A DNA stretch of 64,000 bases from CCMP332 sp040218795 (GCA_040218795.1 JAVJQT010000005.1:640895-704894), one strand, 5' to 3'. Positions 1 to 9,126 are shown, counted from the stretch's first letter. Translations and numbers: made by a program. Notes: generated by a model not told the origin, from the letters alone.

Positions 1-1
1 A

Positions 2-160
2 GACTTTATTCAAGATTCTAAAGATCTGAATATCAACAAAATAAAAGTACAAAGTGCTTTATCCTGGCTAAAATTGAGATTGGGCGTTTGTTTATTATTT
101 CTGTTAAACCATGAATTAAGACATATCGCGCAAGCTAAAAGGGCAATGAATAATTCTTAA
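2..160 (+). CDS. C-terminal fragment of a possible DinB-like protein (partial, 5' end outside window)
   Basis: An open frame runs in from the left edge and stops at TAA 158-160, giving the last 52 residues of a protein. The visible part is helical and contains a run LLNHELRHIAQAK. A histidine-rich helix near the C-terminus of this kind (HxxRHxxQA) is typical of DinB/DUF1569-type four-helix metal-binding proteins, but the fragment is too short to be sure. The next gene starts about 40 bases later on the same strand. What is seen is only the open frame and the helix; the family is an inference. Confidence 0.45.
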   Translation, partial: DFIQDSKDLNINKIKVQSALSWLKLRLGVCLLFLLNHELRHIAQAKRAMNNS

Positions 161-200
161 ATAGCAATGCTTTTTATAAATTGAATCCATAAGCCTGTAT

Positions 201-2423
201 ATGAGATTCAATGCATTTCTGTTTACGCTTCTATTATTTTCTTTTCAGTCTTTATTCGGACAAGAGAATATCAGGGAATTAGAATCCAATCCCATCATTG
301 ATTCTTTGCTTAATATTTTAGTTGAAACAAAAGAAGACAGCAATACGGTAAATCATTTGCATGACCTGGCCTATGAATACAAATTCATTGGAGAATTAGA
401 AGAATCTCAATTTTACGCGGATAAAACGCTTGCTCTATCCCAAAAAATAAACTGGCATAAAGGTCGTGGAAAAGCATATAATATTATGGGCACCATTGGC
501 CTGGCAAAGTCACAATACGATTCCTCTATTGCATTTTTTGAGCGGGCCCTTGATATTGCCGACTCCTTTGAATTGGAATCCCTAAAGGGTACAGTTTTGG
601 TAAATCAGAGTAATGTTTATTCAGAGCGTTCTGATTATTCAAAAGCACTGGTTTTATTGTACGAAGGCTTAAAAGTATTGGAAAAATTGAAGGATGACCA
701 ACGTATAGGAGGCACCCTGACCAATATTGGAATCATTTATTATTATCAGGAGGAATTTGATACTGCACTACATTATTATGAACGTGCCATACATATTTTT
801 AAGAAAATCAATGATGTTAAGAGTTTATCCTACGGCTATACCAATATTGGTGGAATTTACGCCAACCAGGGAAAATTTACCAAATCCCTGTATTTTTTTA
901 AGAAGTCAGCCGAATACAAATTACAATACAAGGACTATAATGGTTTGAGCATTAACTATCAAAACATTGCAGAAATTTTAAATCACCTTAATAGCTTTCC
1001 TCTTGATTCCCTGAATACATTTCACGATTTATATCAATATGCCAATATTGATGATGTAAAAAACAGTCTTCAGGATTCGGCCAAATATTACCTGAAAAAA
1101 GGCATAAAGATTGCCAGACAAATAAATAGCCCTTACAATATTATGCAATCCTATAGCACTCTCGGAGCTATCTATTTTACAAATCAAGAATACCGCAATG
1201 CGATTAATGCATTTTTGCAGGCGCTAAAAATGTCTCAGGAAATTGGCGCAAAGCAAAATCAATTGTATCACTACAATCATTTGTATGACACCTACAAATC
1301 CATTAAAAAATACGACAGTGCTCTTGTCTATCACGAATTATATACAAATCTGAAAGACAGTATTTTTTCACAGGAAAAACAGCAGGAAATCGGCCGTCAG
1401 GAAGCGAAATACGAATATGAAAAAAAGCAGGCTCTGCAAAATGCTGAATATCAAAAACAATTAGCCTTGGATCAGGAGGAATTAAAGAGACAAAAGATGG
1501 GGCAATTGTTTCTTGGTGCCATCATTTTTATAGTAATAGTCGTATCATTTTTTATCTATCGCGCCTTGAGGCTTTCTAGAAAACAGAGGCGAGAAATTGA
1601 AGATCAGAAAATGATCATTGAAAAGAAAAACCTTGAAATACTATCATCCATTCGCTATGCCAGCAGAATTCAAAATGCATTGCTAAAAGAAGAAGAAACG
1701 GTGGCGCCCGTACTTCCGGAACATTTCGTCTTTTTCAGGCCAAGGGATATAGTTTCGGGTGATTTTTACTGGAGTGTGAAGCAGGATAGCTGGTGGTATC
1801 TGGCGGTAGCAGACTGTACGGGACATGGTGTGCCAGGGGCATTTTTAACGATGTTAGGGACTGCTTATTTGAATGAGATCATAAGTACCGAGGTTCACAT
1901 CACTCCTGATATGATATTAAATCAGTTGAGGGAAAAAATTGTCAATCAATTGAGTCAGTCAGATGATATTGAAGACAGCAAAGATGGAATGGATATTTCG
2001 CTCATCGCGCTCAATTTAAATACTTTGGAAGCGGAATGGGCCGGTGCCAACAATCCTATTTACATCATTCGGGAAAAGCGATCTGAGGCTGTTGAAATAA
2101 TGGAAAGCGAACAATATGTTCTGGCTGAAATAAAAGGCGATAAACAACCGATTGGTTTTTCAAGTCATCAAAAACCATTTACCAAACATCATATCAAATT
2201 TAAAAAAGGCGAGTTGTTCTATCTAATGTCCGACGGCTTTGCCGATCAGTTTGGTGGACCAAAAAATAAAAAATACCGTTACAAACCACTCAAACAATTG
2301 GTTTTGAATTTAATGGAATCCGATATTCACGAACAGAAAAATGTGCTGAGCAAAGAATTCGACGATTGGAAAGGCAATCAGGAACAACTGGATGATGTTT
2401 GTGTACTGGGTGTCAGAGTTTAG
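201..2423 (+). CDS. TPR-repeat membrane protein with SpoIIE/PP2C phosphatase domain
   Basis: This 740-residue protein probably senses something in the periplasm and dephosphorylates serine or threonine in the cytoplasm. It has a signal peptide (residues 1-20, ending SLFGQ), a series of tetratricopeptide repeats at about 55-390 (repeated GxxYxxxxxxxxAxxxxxxAL patterns), a coiled coil at about 395-432, one membrane helix at about 435-456, a short second coiled coil, and a SpoIIE-type PP2C domain from about 505 to the end. Metal-binding motifs of the phosphatase are visible as VSGDFYW (518-524) and VADCTGHGVPGAF (536-548). This architecture is common in Bacteroidota. No anti-sigma factor or STAS partner is encoded nearby, so the target is unknown. 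Confidence 0.9.
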   Translation: MRFNAFLFTLLLFSFQSLFGQENIRELESNPIIDSLLNILVETKEDSNTVNHLHDLAYEYKFIGELEESQFYADKTLALSQKINWHKGRGKAYNIMGTIGLAKSQYDSSIAFFERALDIADSFELESLKGTVLVNQSNVYSERSDYSKALVLLYEGLKVLEKLKDDQRIGGTLTNIGIIYYYQEEFDTALHYYERAIHIFKKINDVKSLSYGYTNIGGIYANQGKFTKSLYFFKKSAEYKLQYKDYNGLSINYQNIAEILNHLNSFPLDSLNTFHDLYQYANIDDVKNSLQDSAKYYLKKGIKIARQINSPYNIMQSYSTLGAIYFTNQEYRNAINAFLQALKMSQEIGAKQNQLYHYNHLYDTYKSIKKYDSALVYHELYTNLKDSIFSQEKQQEIGRQEAKYEYEKKQALQNAEYQKQLALDQEELKRQKMGQLFLGAIIFIVIVVSFFIYRALRLSRKQRREIEDQKMIIEKKNLEILSSIRYASRIQNALLKEEETVAPVLPEHFVFFRPRDIVSGDFYWSVKQDSWWYLAVADCTGHGVPGAFLTMLGTAYLNEIISTEVHITPDMILNQLREKIVNQLSQSDDIEDSKDGMDISLIALNLNTLEAEWAGANNPIYIIREKRSEAVEIMESEQYVLAEIKGDKQPIGFSSHQKPFTKHHIKFKKGELFYLMSDGFADQFGGPKNKKYRYKPLKQLVLNLMESDIHEQKNVLSKEFDDWKGNQEQLDDVCVLGVRV

Positions 2424-2447
2424 TTATTCCCGAAAGCCAAAATCAAC

Positions 2448-4670
2448 TTATAACCATTTCAATCGAGCACCCAAATAGACCATTCGCCCAAATACGGGTG
2501 CCCAAACCAAGGAAGCATCAAAATATTCTCCATAAGGGTCATCAGCTGAAATAATCGGGTTCGACTGACGGAAATTTAAAATATTTTCAGATCCCAAATA
2601 GAGGTCGAAACGCTCGTTGAAGGTTTTGGTAATCTGTGCATTCATTAAGTAAAAATCCGGTGAATTCGCTCTTAGTCTGAAAGATTCAGGATTGCTTTCG
2701 GTTGAAGGCAAACGCTTGCTTCCATTCCAGTTGAGGGTCCAGTCAAAACTCCAGTAATTTCTTGTTTTGTATTCCAGATTGATAAATGCCCTTTGTTGAG
2801 AAATCAAGGGTTTTTGAAGGATGTCAAAATGATATTGGGTTTTTACATCGTACCAGCGATAGGCCAGGCGCATATCCAAACGGTTGATCAATTCATAATC
2901 CAATTGGGCCTGAATACTGTTTGAATAGGATCGCCCATTCAAATTGTAAAATAATACCTGCTGCGGACTCCGGTCATAATCTACAACAATCTGATTTTCA
3001 AATTCTGTGCGATACAAATCCAGAATCAATGCACCTTCTCTGTAATCCAATTCAAATTTTTGAATAAGATTTATGCCATAATTCCAGGATACTTCTGCAT
3101 CAAGGCCATAGGGACTTGATTCATTTTGAGAAAAAACTCTGATATCACGAGCCGACGCAAATATTTGCTGGTTTTCCGCAAAAATACTAGCCGTGCGCAA
3201 AGACCTTCCGGCTGATAATTTAATCGTGGTTTTTTCAAACAAACCATACCTCAAATGCAACCTCGGTGTTAAAAAAGTACCGTAAGAATTATGGTGATCC
3301 GCTCGAAGTCCGGCAACTAACGTAAAACGATCATTCGGCAAAAAAGTATACTCTGTAAAAATGCCCGGAACGTATTCATCTCTCAAAAAATCCATTGAAT
3401 CAACTTGTTCATTAAAATTATCCTGCTGATAACTCAGTCCCATTTTTACCACATGTCCGGTATTGGAAATTATCGATTGATAAATCCAATTGAAATAAAG
3501 GCTTCTCTGCCGGGCATCGTAAGTTCTCAATCCATAATTGGAATTCTGATCGTGGAAGGTTCCATTCAATTGAATACCTGTACTCCTCCATGGTTTTCCT
3601 TGCCAAATTTTTCCGGTTTTAGCCCATACATCCATTCTTTCTGTCAAATGATTAAGACGCCATGCTCCCCGATTTTCATTCATCGTTCCGGATAATTGTC
3701 CTCCTTCATTATCAATGTATAATGCTCTAATACCTACCTGGCTAAAATAGCCCTTGCCCCAATCAAATTTCCAGCGGTTTAAAGCAATCACTTTATTTGA
3801 AAGTGGCATGTCGCGAAAGCCATCGGAGTTATTATCATTTTCAATTGAAAGGTTTCGCAATTGAATCATGGATGCTGTGCTTATTCTTTCGCTAATATCC
3901 GAGCGGACATCTCCATTGAATTCCATAGCCGAGCCCGCATTGCCATAAACATTCATCATGGCCTTTTTACCTGATTCAGCTTTTTTGAGTTCAATGTTTA
4001 TTTGTCCGACAACACTTTCAAAACCATTAACAACAGATCCACTTCCCTTACTTATCTGCATGCTTTGAATCCAGGTGCCGGGGTAAAACTGCAATCCATT
4101 GACTGCACCGATTCCTCTGAGATCGGGAATCATTTCTCTGGTAATCAAAATATTGGGACCGGAAAGGCCGAGCATTTGAATTTGACGGGTTCCTGTAATG
4201 GCGTCGGAAAATGAAACATCAATACTAGGGTTGGTTTCAAAACTTTCACTCAGATTACAACATGCTGCTTTCTGTAATTCCCTTTCGCTGACTAAGCTGA
4301 CATTCAATGGGTCGAGTGTATTGACTTCCATTCCCCCCACCCTGTGTTCAATTTCAACTTCATCGAGTAGGCCTGAAAGTATTTTATGATTGTGAATAAA
4401 ATCTTTACCCTTAGTATCGATTGTATCCGTTTCATAACCTACAAAACTTGTAATAAGATAGCGTACCGAATCAGGTTTTTCAATTTCAAACAAACCCTCA
4501 GGATCTGTCGTCGTTTGAATTTTTGAATTCAGCCAAAAAACATTGGCACCGGCAAGCGGTCCTCTGCCTCCCTCTGCATAATCGCCGCCAACTTTTCCCT
4601 TGAGAATTTCTTGCGTGTATCCTGCTTGTGAAAGAATCACAAGTAGAAATAGTAAGAAAAAGATTCGCAT
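2448..4670 (-). CDS. TonB-dependent outer-membrane receptor, likely for metal or metal chelate
   Basis: A 740-residue receptor with a signal peptide (1-19), a carboxypeptidase-regulatory-like domain at about 22-100 (GKVGG...GANVFW...DPEGLFEI), a plug domain at about 115-235 (LSGPNILI, GSGSVVNGFESVVGQINIEL) and a beta-barrel to the C-terminus, which ends in the aromatic-rich strand LGARLKWL. A vicinal pair C137-C138 in ELQKAACCNLSESF opens the plug; I know this pair from TonB receptors found next to heavy-metal-binding proteins. The start is one base after the stop of the HMA-domain gene, so the two are cotranscribed. The substrate is inferred from the neighbours (copper or another soft metal) and is not shown by the sequence. 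Confidence 0.9.
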   Translation of the reverse strand: MRIFFLLFLLVILSQAGYTQEILKGKVGGDYAEGGRGPLAGANVFWLNSKIQTTTDPEGLFEIEKPDSVRYLITSFVGYETDTIDTKGKDFIHNHKILSGLLDEVEIEHRVGGMEVNTLDPLNVSLVSERELQKAACCNLSESFETNPSIDVSFSDAITGTRQIQMLGLSGPNILITREMIPDLRGIGAVNGLQFYPGTWIQSMQISKGSGSVVNGFESVVGQINIELKKAESGKKAMMNVYGNAGSAMEFNGDVRSDISERISTASMIQLRNLSIENDNNSDGFRDMPLSNKVIALNRWKFDWGKGYFSQVGIRALYIDNEGGQLSGTMNENRGAWRLNHLTERMDVWAKTGKIWQGKPWRSTGIQLNGTFHDQNSNYGLRTYDARQRSLYFNWIYQSIISNTGHVVKMGLSYQQDNFNEQVDSMDFLRDEYVPGIFTEYTFLPNDRFTLVAGLRADHHNSYGTFLTPRLHLRYGLFEKTTIKLSAGRSLRTASIFAENQQIFASARDIRVFSQNESSPYGLDAEVSWNYGINLIQKFELDYREGALILDLYRTEFENQIVVDYDRSPQQVLFYNLNGRSYSNSIQAQLDYELINRLDMRLAYRWYDVKTQYHFDILQKPLISQQRAFINLEYKTRNYWSFDWTLNWNGSKRLPSTESNPESFRLRANSPDFYLMNAQITKTFNERFDLYLGSENILNFRQSNPIISADDPYGEYFDASLVWAPVFGRMVYLGARLKWL

Positions 4671-4671
4671 A

Positions 4672-5019
4672 TCAGTGAACTTTTATTCCATCCTTATTGG
4701 AACAGCAAGCGGGAATATTTTTGTAAGCTTCATCATTGGCTTTTAATTCTGAAGTGTCGTGCCCGGCAGCAGCGACAGCCTTATGAATATCCATTAATTC
4801 CACTTTATCCTTACGGTAGATGACATGTAAAGTCTGGGACTTTTTGTCCCAATTAACTTTTTTAACGCCATTTAAAAGAGCTGCATTTTCAATCCTCGCT
4901 TTGCACATTTCACAAACTCCACTGACATTAAATGCAGTTTCAATTATTTTTTTATCCTGCGAATAGGAATTAATTGTAATAAAAAGACTTAATATGAAAA
5001 ATATTATTGATTTATACAT
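4672..5019 (-). CDS. Exported heavy-metal-associated (HMA) domain protein
   Basis: The frame is open further upstream, but I choose the ATG at 5019 because it gives a clean signal peptide (MYKSIIFFILSLFITINSYS) and a 115-residue protein. The HMA domain covers about 25-90 with the metal-binding loop GVCEMCKAR (C36, C39). The C-terminal tail carries a second thiol pair, PACCSNKDG (C105, C106), and ends in His. HMA domains bind Cu(I) or other soft metals through the CxxC cysteines. A signal peptide places this one outside the cytoplasm, where it could hand metal to or from the TonB receptor encoded directly downstream. It lies between the HYC_CC_PP-type gene and the receptor gene in one operon. 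Confidence 0.85.
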   Translation of the reverse strand: MYKSIIFFILSLFITINSYSQDKKIIETAFNVSGVCEMCKARIENAALLNGVKKVNWDKKSQTLHVIYRKDKVELMDIHKAVAAAGHDTSELKANDEAYKNIPACCSNKDGIKVH

Positions 5020-5071
5020 GATACTATTATTTAAATTTAAATACTTGATTTTCAGTAATTTAAATTTTACA

Positions 5072-5473
5072 TCATGCATATAATACCAGGGATTGGATAA
5101 ATATTCTCGAGTTGGATTTTTTGGGAGGAGGTTCGATATACTGAGGAAACTCCAAAGCCTTATGATTAGAAAATATGTCATCGCTTAAAATGTAAACAAG
5201 CTTTTCAAAATTCCAATCAGGATCAATGCTTAGAAAGTGATTTTGAATTTGGTCATCCTCAATGGAAAGTTTAATATGAATGTCTTCACAGCAAGCCTCC
5301 ATCATTTCGCTTTCGCCACAGCAACATTCATGGTTTTCATGTCCGAAAGAAACATCTTTCAAGAATCCCATGCAGTAATGCTGATTTATTCCAAAACCAA
5401 GGTTAAAGAATAAGTAAATTGATGCTATGGTTGATATGACTGCTCTCAAAGCGATTTTACAAGTAAATTCCAA
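5072..5473 (-). CDS. HYC_CC_PP family cysteine-rich exported protein
   Basis: A 133-residue protein with an N-terminal hydrophobic segment and the three landmarks that name the family: HYC (residues 32-34), cysteine clusters (C50-C52 and C61-C62) and a late PPP motif (YIEPPPKK). These are small envelope proteins in Bacteroidota, seen beside HMA proteins and TonB receptors; their function is not established. The frame has no ATG: TTG at 5473 is the longest start, and TTG at 5449 (MRAVISTIAS...) would also give a signal peptide. It is the first gene of the metal operon, 52 bases before the HMA gene. Metal binding by the Cys/His clusters is an inference. Confidence 0.75.
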   Translation of the reverse strand: MEFTCKIALRAVISTIASIYLFFNLGFGINQHYCMGFLKDVSFGHENHECCCGESEMMEACCEDIHIKLSIEDDQIQNHFLSIDPDWNFEKLVYILSDDIFSNHKALEFPQYIEPPPKKSNSRIFIQSLVLYA

Positions 5474-5636
5474 TTAAGACCTATAACGTGGTTAAATTTA
5501 ATATTGTTCCATCGCAATTCCAATTTGAGCGTATTGCCTTTTGTATTTTGTTATAATTGTCCTTAAAGCGGATTATTTAAAAGCTTTTATAATTCTTTTT
5601 TGTTAGGTTTAATTTCAATTTGAAAATATATTTCTC

Positions 5637-6107
5637 ATGAAAATGGTTTTTCTCTTTTTCGCATTTCTAATATTTGAAACGGCTCCAATTTGTGCCCAGG
5701 AACAGTTAGAAATCGACAATCCGGAATACGATTCTGTACTGGCAAAAGAATTGGGTGCTGATGATTATGGAATGAAAAAATATGTAATGGCTTTCCTGAA
5801 AAAAGGACCTAAGCGCAGCGAAGACAAGGAAGAAAGGGCCAAATTGCAGCGAGCTCATCTCGATAATATCACGAAGCTTGCAGATGAAGGAAAATTGGTT
5901 TTGGCCGGTCCGTTTTTTGGCGAAGGAGAAATTAGAGGGATTTACATTTTTGATGTTCAATCCATTCAGGAAGCAAAAGAGCTCACTTCTACCGATCCGG
6001 CAATTAGAGCGGGATCATTGGTTATGTATCTAAAGGAATGGTACGGTTCTGCAGCTCTTCTTAAATTGAAAGATATATACCCAAAAATTTCAAAGAAGAA
6101 GATTTGA
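5637..6107 (+). CDS. Exported YciI-like (YCII-related domain) protein
   Basis: A 156-residue protein with a signal peptide (1-20, ending PICA) followed by a YCII-related domain at about 45-145. Visible family features are the core strand KKYVMAFLKKGPKR, the helix with H74 (RAHLDNITKLADEGKL), LAGPFF, and the later IYIFDVQSIQEAKELTSTDPAI. YciI-like domains have a ferredoxin-like fold with a conserved His/Asp pair and are usually cytoplasmic; an exported copy is less usual. The stop codon overlaps the TTG start of the next gene (TTGA), so the two are probably translationally coupled. The reaction is unknown. Confidence 0.8.
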   Translation: MKMVFLFFAFLIFETAPICAQEQLEIDNPEYDSVLAKELGADDYGMKKYVMAFLKKGPKRSEDKEERAKLQRAHLDNITKLADEGKLVLAGPFFGEGEIRGIYIFDVQSIQEAKELTSTDPAIRAGSLVMYLKEWYGSAALLKLKDIYPKISKKKI

Positions 6108-7309
6108 GAAGAATACTATTTAACCAATTTCATTTTGTCTTTTTCACCTTAATTTTATTTTTATTTAGCTCATGCAGTCTTGAGTATTATTTAAAAAAAG
6201 GAAAGGTAGAGTCTCGTAATTTTTCAAAGTCGCTTAAATTCGAATACCCCAATCATTTGATAATTGTAAATGCGAAAATTGCCGGGAAAGAGAGACGTTT
6301 TCTTTTTGATTCCGGGGCACCAAACGTCATATCGAAGGAATTACAGGAAGAATTGCAGTACAAGGTTAAACTCAGAAATGGCACGAAAGATAGTCAGGGT
6401 GTCCGGCATATTCTCGACTTCGTATATATCGATGAAATTGAAATTGCAGGGGTTACTGTAAGTAAAACAATTGCAGCGGTTTCAGATTTGAATGCTTCAG
6501 AAGAAATAAAATGTCTAAATATTGACGGAATAATGGGAGCCAATTTGATGGCAAAACTCAATTGGGAAATTGATTATCAAAAACGAATTATACATTTCAG
6601 CGATTCCAGGGCTTTTGAAGATCAAAATCAGGCAGATATTAAATTGGGTTTTAATCCGGATTTCCAGAAAACTCCAAAAATTAAGCTGGGGCTTGGTTCC
6701 GAAATTAAAAACAATATCACTTTTGATCTCGGAAGTAATGGTGGCGTTCATTTAAAACCGGAAGATTTGATGAATACATTTAAACAGGTAAAATCTTATG
6801 GTTGGGTAAATTCAGCCCTTTTTGGTTCCGCATTTGACACCGTATATTTTCGTTATACAAATCCGCTTCTCATGGGTAATTCAAGTCTTGGCCCTTATTG
6901 GATAAAATGTTCGGAAAACTCAAGTAGAACCATTGGTAATCGGGTCTGGGACAATTTCAAAGTTCAGCTTAATTACAAAGACAAAGTCATTTATTTACAC
7001 AGACAAAAAGACATACAGCCTTCCAAAGAAGAATTCGGATTTAAACTAAAGTACAGGAATGGCCAATGGATTATTGCAACGGTTATCATTGAAAGTCAGG
7101 CCTATGATTATGGATTGCGACCCGGTGATAAGGTTCTTGAGCTTAATGAATTCAATCTCTCTGATGCCGACTTTGAAGATTATTGTGAACAATTTTTATC
7201 CGAATCACTCATCCCAAGTGGGAATGACTTAAGAATAAAAGTTTTATCAGGTATTGATGAAGAAGTTCTGGAACTGGAATTGTTCAGAGAAGAATTTTTT
7301 ACTTTCTGA
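6104..7309 (+). CDS. Lipoprotein aspartyl protease (retropepsin-like) with C-terminal PDZ domain
   Basis: This 401-residue protein starts at TTG, overlapping the previous stop codon. The start is supported because it yields a lipoprotein signal (FTLILFLFSSC, C24) and the next in-frame ATG lies far inside the domain. The retropepsin-like domain has the catalytic motif FLFDSGAPNV (D69) followed by the typical DGIMGANLM loop. A second partial motif, TFDLGSNGG, occurs around residue 207. A PDZ domain fills about 310-395 (YGLRPGDKVLELNEF). Single-chain clan AA proteases with PDZ are known in Bacteroidota, but their substrates are not. It is coupled to the exported YciI-like gene. Confidence 0.8.
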   Translation: MRRILFNQFHFVFFTLILFLFSSCSLEYYLKKGKVESRNFSKSLKFEYPNHLIIVNAKIAGKERRFLFDSGAPNVISKELQEELQYKVKLRNGTKDSQGVRHILDFVYIDEIEIAGVTVSKTIAAVSDLNASEEIKCLNIDGIMGANLMAKLNWEIDYQKRIIHFSDSRAFEDQNQADIKLGFNPDFQKTPKIKLGLGSEIKNNITFDLGSNGGVHLKPEDLMNTFKQVKSYGWVNSALFGSAFDTVYFRYTNPLLMGNSSLGPYWIKCSENSSRTIGNRVWDNFKVQLNYKDKVIYLHRQKDIQPSKEEFGFKLKYRNGQWIIATVIIESQAYDYGLRPGDKVLELNEFNLSDADFEDYCEQFLSESLIPSGNDLRIKVLSGIDEEVLELELFREEFFTF

Positions 7310-7999
7310 TTACCAGTCTATAATTTTCCTATCTCTAAAAAATTTGCCATTTGGAATATTTTCTTCAGATGCCAGCCAGGAAATGGTATCAGCACCCTGA
7401 CTTACATCTCTGGGAGCTGAGCTTCCACCCATCTCAGTTTTTACCCAACCGGGACAAACAGAATTTACCTTAACACCATAAGGTTCCAGCTCATTCGCCA
7501 GCAACATGGTTTGCACATTCAAGCCTGCTTTTGACAATCTATAACCGGCATAACCTGTACCCATATCTGAAATGGCCCCCATTCCGCTTGAAACATTTAT
7601 TATCCGGCCTTTACTTTTTTTAAGAAGAGGAATAAACATGCGGGACATTTTTATGGGCCCGTAAAAATTGATTTCCATTATTTTTCGGATTTCGTCGAGG
7701 TCAGCATCAACAAGGCCTTTATTACCCACACCAATTCCGGCATTATTCACAAGCAAGTCCAAAGCGCCAAATTCCATATCCATCCAGGCAGCGATAAAAC
7801 CGATCTGATCCTCGTCCTGAACATCCAATGGTTGAAATGTCACATCAAGATTTTCCGCTTTTAGGATTTCTGCCGCTTTTTTACCATCTGGAACTTTTCT
7901 GGCCCCCATAATCACTTTGAAACCCAAGTGCCCCAACTGCCGACACACTTCAAATCCGATGCCCCTATTACCTCCTGTTACTAAAGCTATTTTTGACAT
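7310..7999 (-). CDS. Short-chain dehydrogenase/reductase (SDR family)
   Basis: A 229-residue classical SDR. The cofactor motif TGGNRGIG is at residues 8-15, the NNAG motif at 85-88, serines at 137-138, and the catalytic YxxxK as Y153-K157 (YRLSK). A PGWVKTEMGG motif lies near the C-terminus. Such enzymes reduce or oxidise carbonyl/alcohol groups with NAD(P)H. The best known close subgroup with this NRGIGFEVCRQL start is carbonyl-reductase-like, but the substrate cannot be read from the sequence. It lies 6 bases after the DUF2652 gene on the same strand. Confidence 0.9.
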   Translation of the reverse strand: MSKIALVTGGNRGIGFEVCRQLGHLGFKVIMGARKVPDGKKAAEILKAENLDVTFQPLDVQDEDQIGFIAAWMDMEFGALDLLVNNAGIGVGNKGLVDADLDEIRKIMEINFYGPIKMSRMFIPLLKKSKGRIINVSSGMGAISDMGTGYAGYRLSKAGLNVQTMLLANELEPYGVKVNSVCPGWVKTEMGGSSAPRDVSQGADTISWLASEENIPNGKFFRDRKIIDW

Positions 8000-8005
8000 T
8001 TAACA

Positions 8006-9064
8006 TTAATTATTTTCTGCGTAACTTTTTAAAGACCTAATACTACTTCTAAGATTTTTCAGCAAAATCATTCTAAGTATTGGAGTCATTAATCTGGAAA
8101 CAATATTTTTTTGAAAATAGTGAATTTCGACGCTTAATTTTACACCATCTTCCAGTTGATCAAGAATGTAATAGCTCAATAATTCCTTAAAAAAAGGTGG
8201 ATTTTTATTCTTCTCTCCTATAACTCTGTGTTGATCCGAAATTTCAGCAGCCACCGTCTCAAATTGAAATTCATTTTTGTTTATTACGCAGATATGAGAT
8301 GTTCCGAGCCTATTGACCTCATTTGGATTGTATTCAAGCCGATCTACGCCCTTTTGCCAAATTGAGCGAAATGAAAAATTTGCTATGTACTCTATCAGGT
8401 TATTGATATCAGCATTTATAATTAAGCTGTCTTTAATTGGATTATCAATCCTGTCGGGAGGGTTAAAAGAAATGGGTTCGGGAATTTTTGAATTTAAATA
8501 GTTTAAATCGCGATAAAAGTATTTTAATATCCCTGTGCCTTCGTATTCATTTTGATCTTTTTGCCAATTTTCGTCAATTTGATAGCTCGCGTAGAGGTTT
8601 TCAGAAAGTAACACATAGGAAGAAGAGGAGATGTTATTTTTTAATAATCTATGAGGAATTACAATAGTATTTCCATGAGGTTTTTTCTTGCCCTGAATAT
8701 TTAAAAATCCAAGTTCTCCCGCATGAGCCACAAATTTTAAACTTAATTTTGAAGCAGAGGTACAAGCACCACAGGTGCAAATTCGGTATTTTTCATATTG
8801 CAATAAATGCGCATGAAAAGCAATATACATTTGTTCAGCTTGTCCTATCAGTTGTTGAAATTCAGGTATTTGTTTTTCCTTATAAAACAATACAGCATCT
8901 CCTTCAACTTCTGAGATCTCCAAACCCAAAGTATTCTGTTCAATTATTAGCTCTATCAGTTCTGAAATGATATGCTCACTATGAGAAATAGCGGTACTAT
9001 TGACGAATTGGCTGAAACCGCTAATATCGGGTATGAATACAAATGATTTTTCCTGATCACTCAT
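8006..9064 (-). CDS. DUF2652 protein: class III nucleotide-cyclase-like fold plus possible SRPBCC-like C-terminus
   Basis: A 352-residue protein. The N-terminal half matches the class III adenylate/guanylate cyclase plan: FIPDISGFSQF (D13, compare FxDIxGFT), EVEGDAVLFY (D56, compare xxxGDAV) and LKFVAHAGELGF at about 109-120 (compare RIGIHxGxV). Between them is a CTCGAC cluster (C96, C98, C101) that could bind metal. The C-terminal part from about 210 resembles an SRPBCC/START-like ligand domain (SLIINADINNLIEYIANFS, then FRSIWQKGVDRLEY). Bacteroidota DUF2652 proteins are uncharacterised. No signal peptide is present, so it is cytoplasmic. Whether it makes a cyclic nucleotide is unknown. Confidence 0.75.
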   Translation of the reverse strand: MSDQEKSFVFIPDISGFSQFVNSTAISHSEHIISELIELIIEQNTLGLEISEVEGDAVLFYKEKQIPEFQQLIGQAEQMYIAFHAHLLQYEKYRICTCGACTSASKLSLKFVAHAGELGFLNIQGKKKPHGNTIVIPHRLLKNNISSSSYVLLSENLYASYQIDENWQKDQNEYEGTGILKYFYRDLNYLNSKIPEPISFNPPDRIDNPIKDSLIINADINNLIEYIANFSFRSIWQKGVDRLEYNPNEVNRLGTSHICVINKNEFQFETVAAEISDQHRVIGEKNKNPPFFKELLSYYILDQLEDGVKLSVEIHYFQKNIVSRLMTPILRMILLKNLRSSIRSLKSYAENN

Positions 9065-9126
9065 CGGGGATCAATATTAGTCATTTGATTAACTCCATTA
9101 GTCAATAAGAGGACTAATTAGATGTA

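Noticed and set aside
5522..5620. Possible promoter before the YciI-like gene (TAGGTTTA and other AT-rich boxes)
   Set aside because: No TTG at the proper distance was found, so the match is not better than chance in this AT-rich gap.
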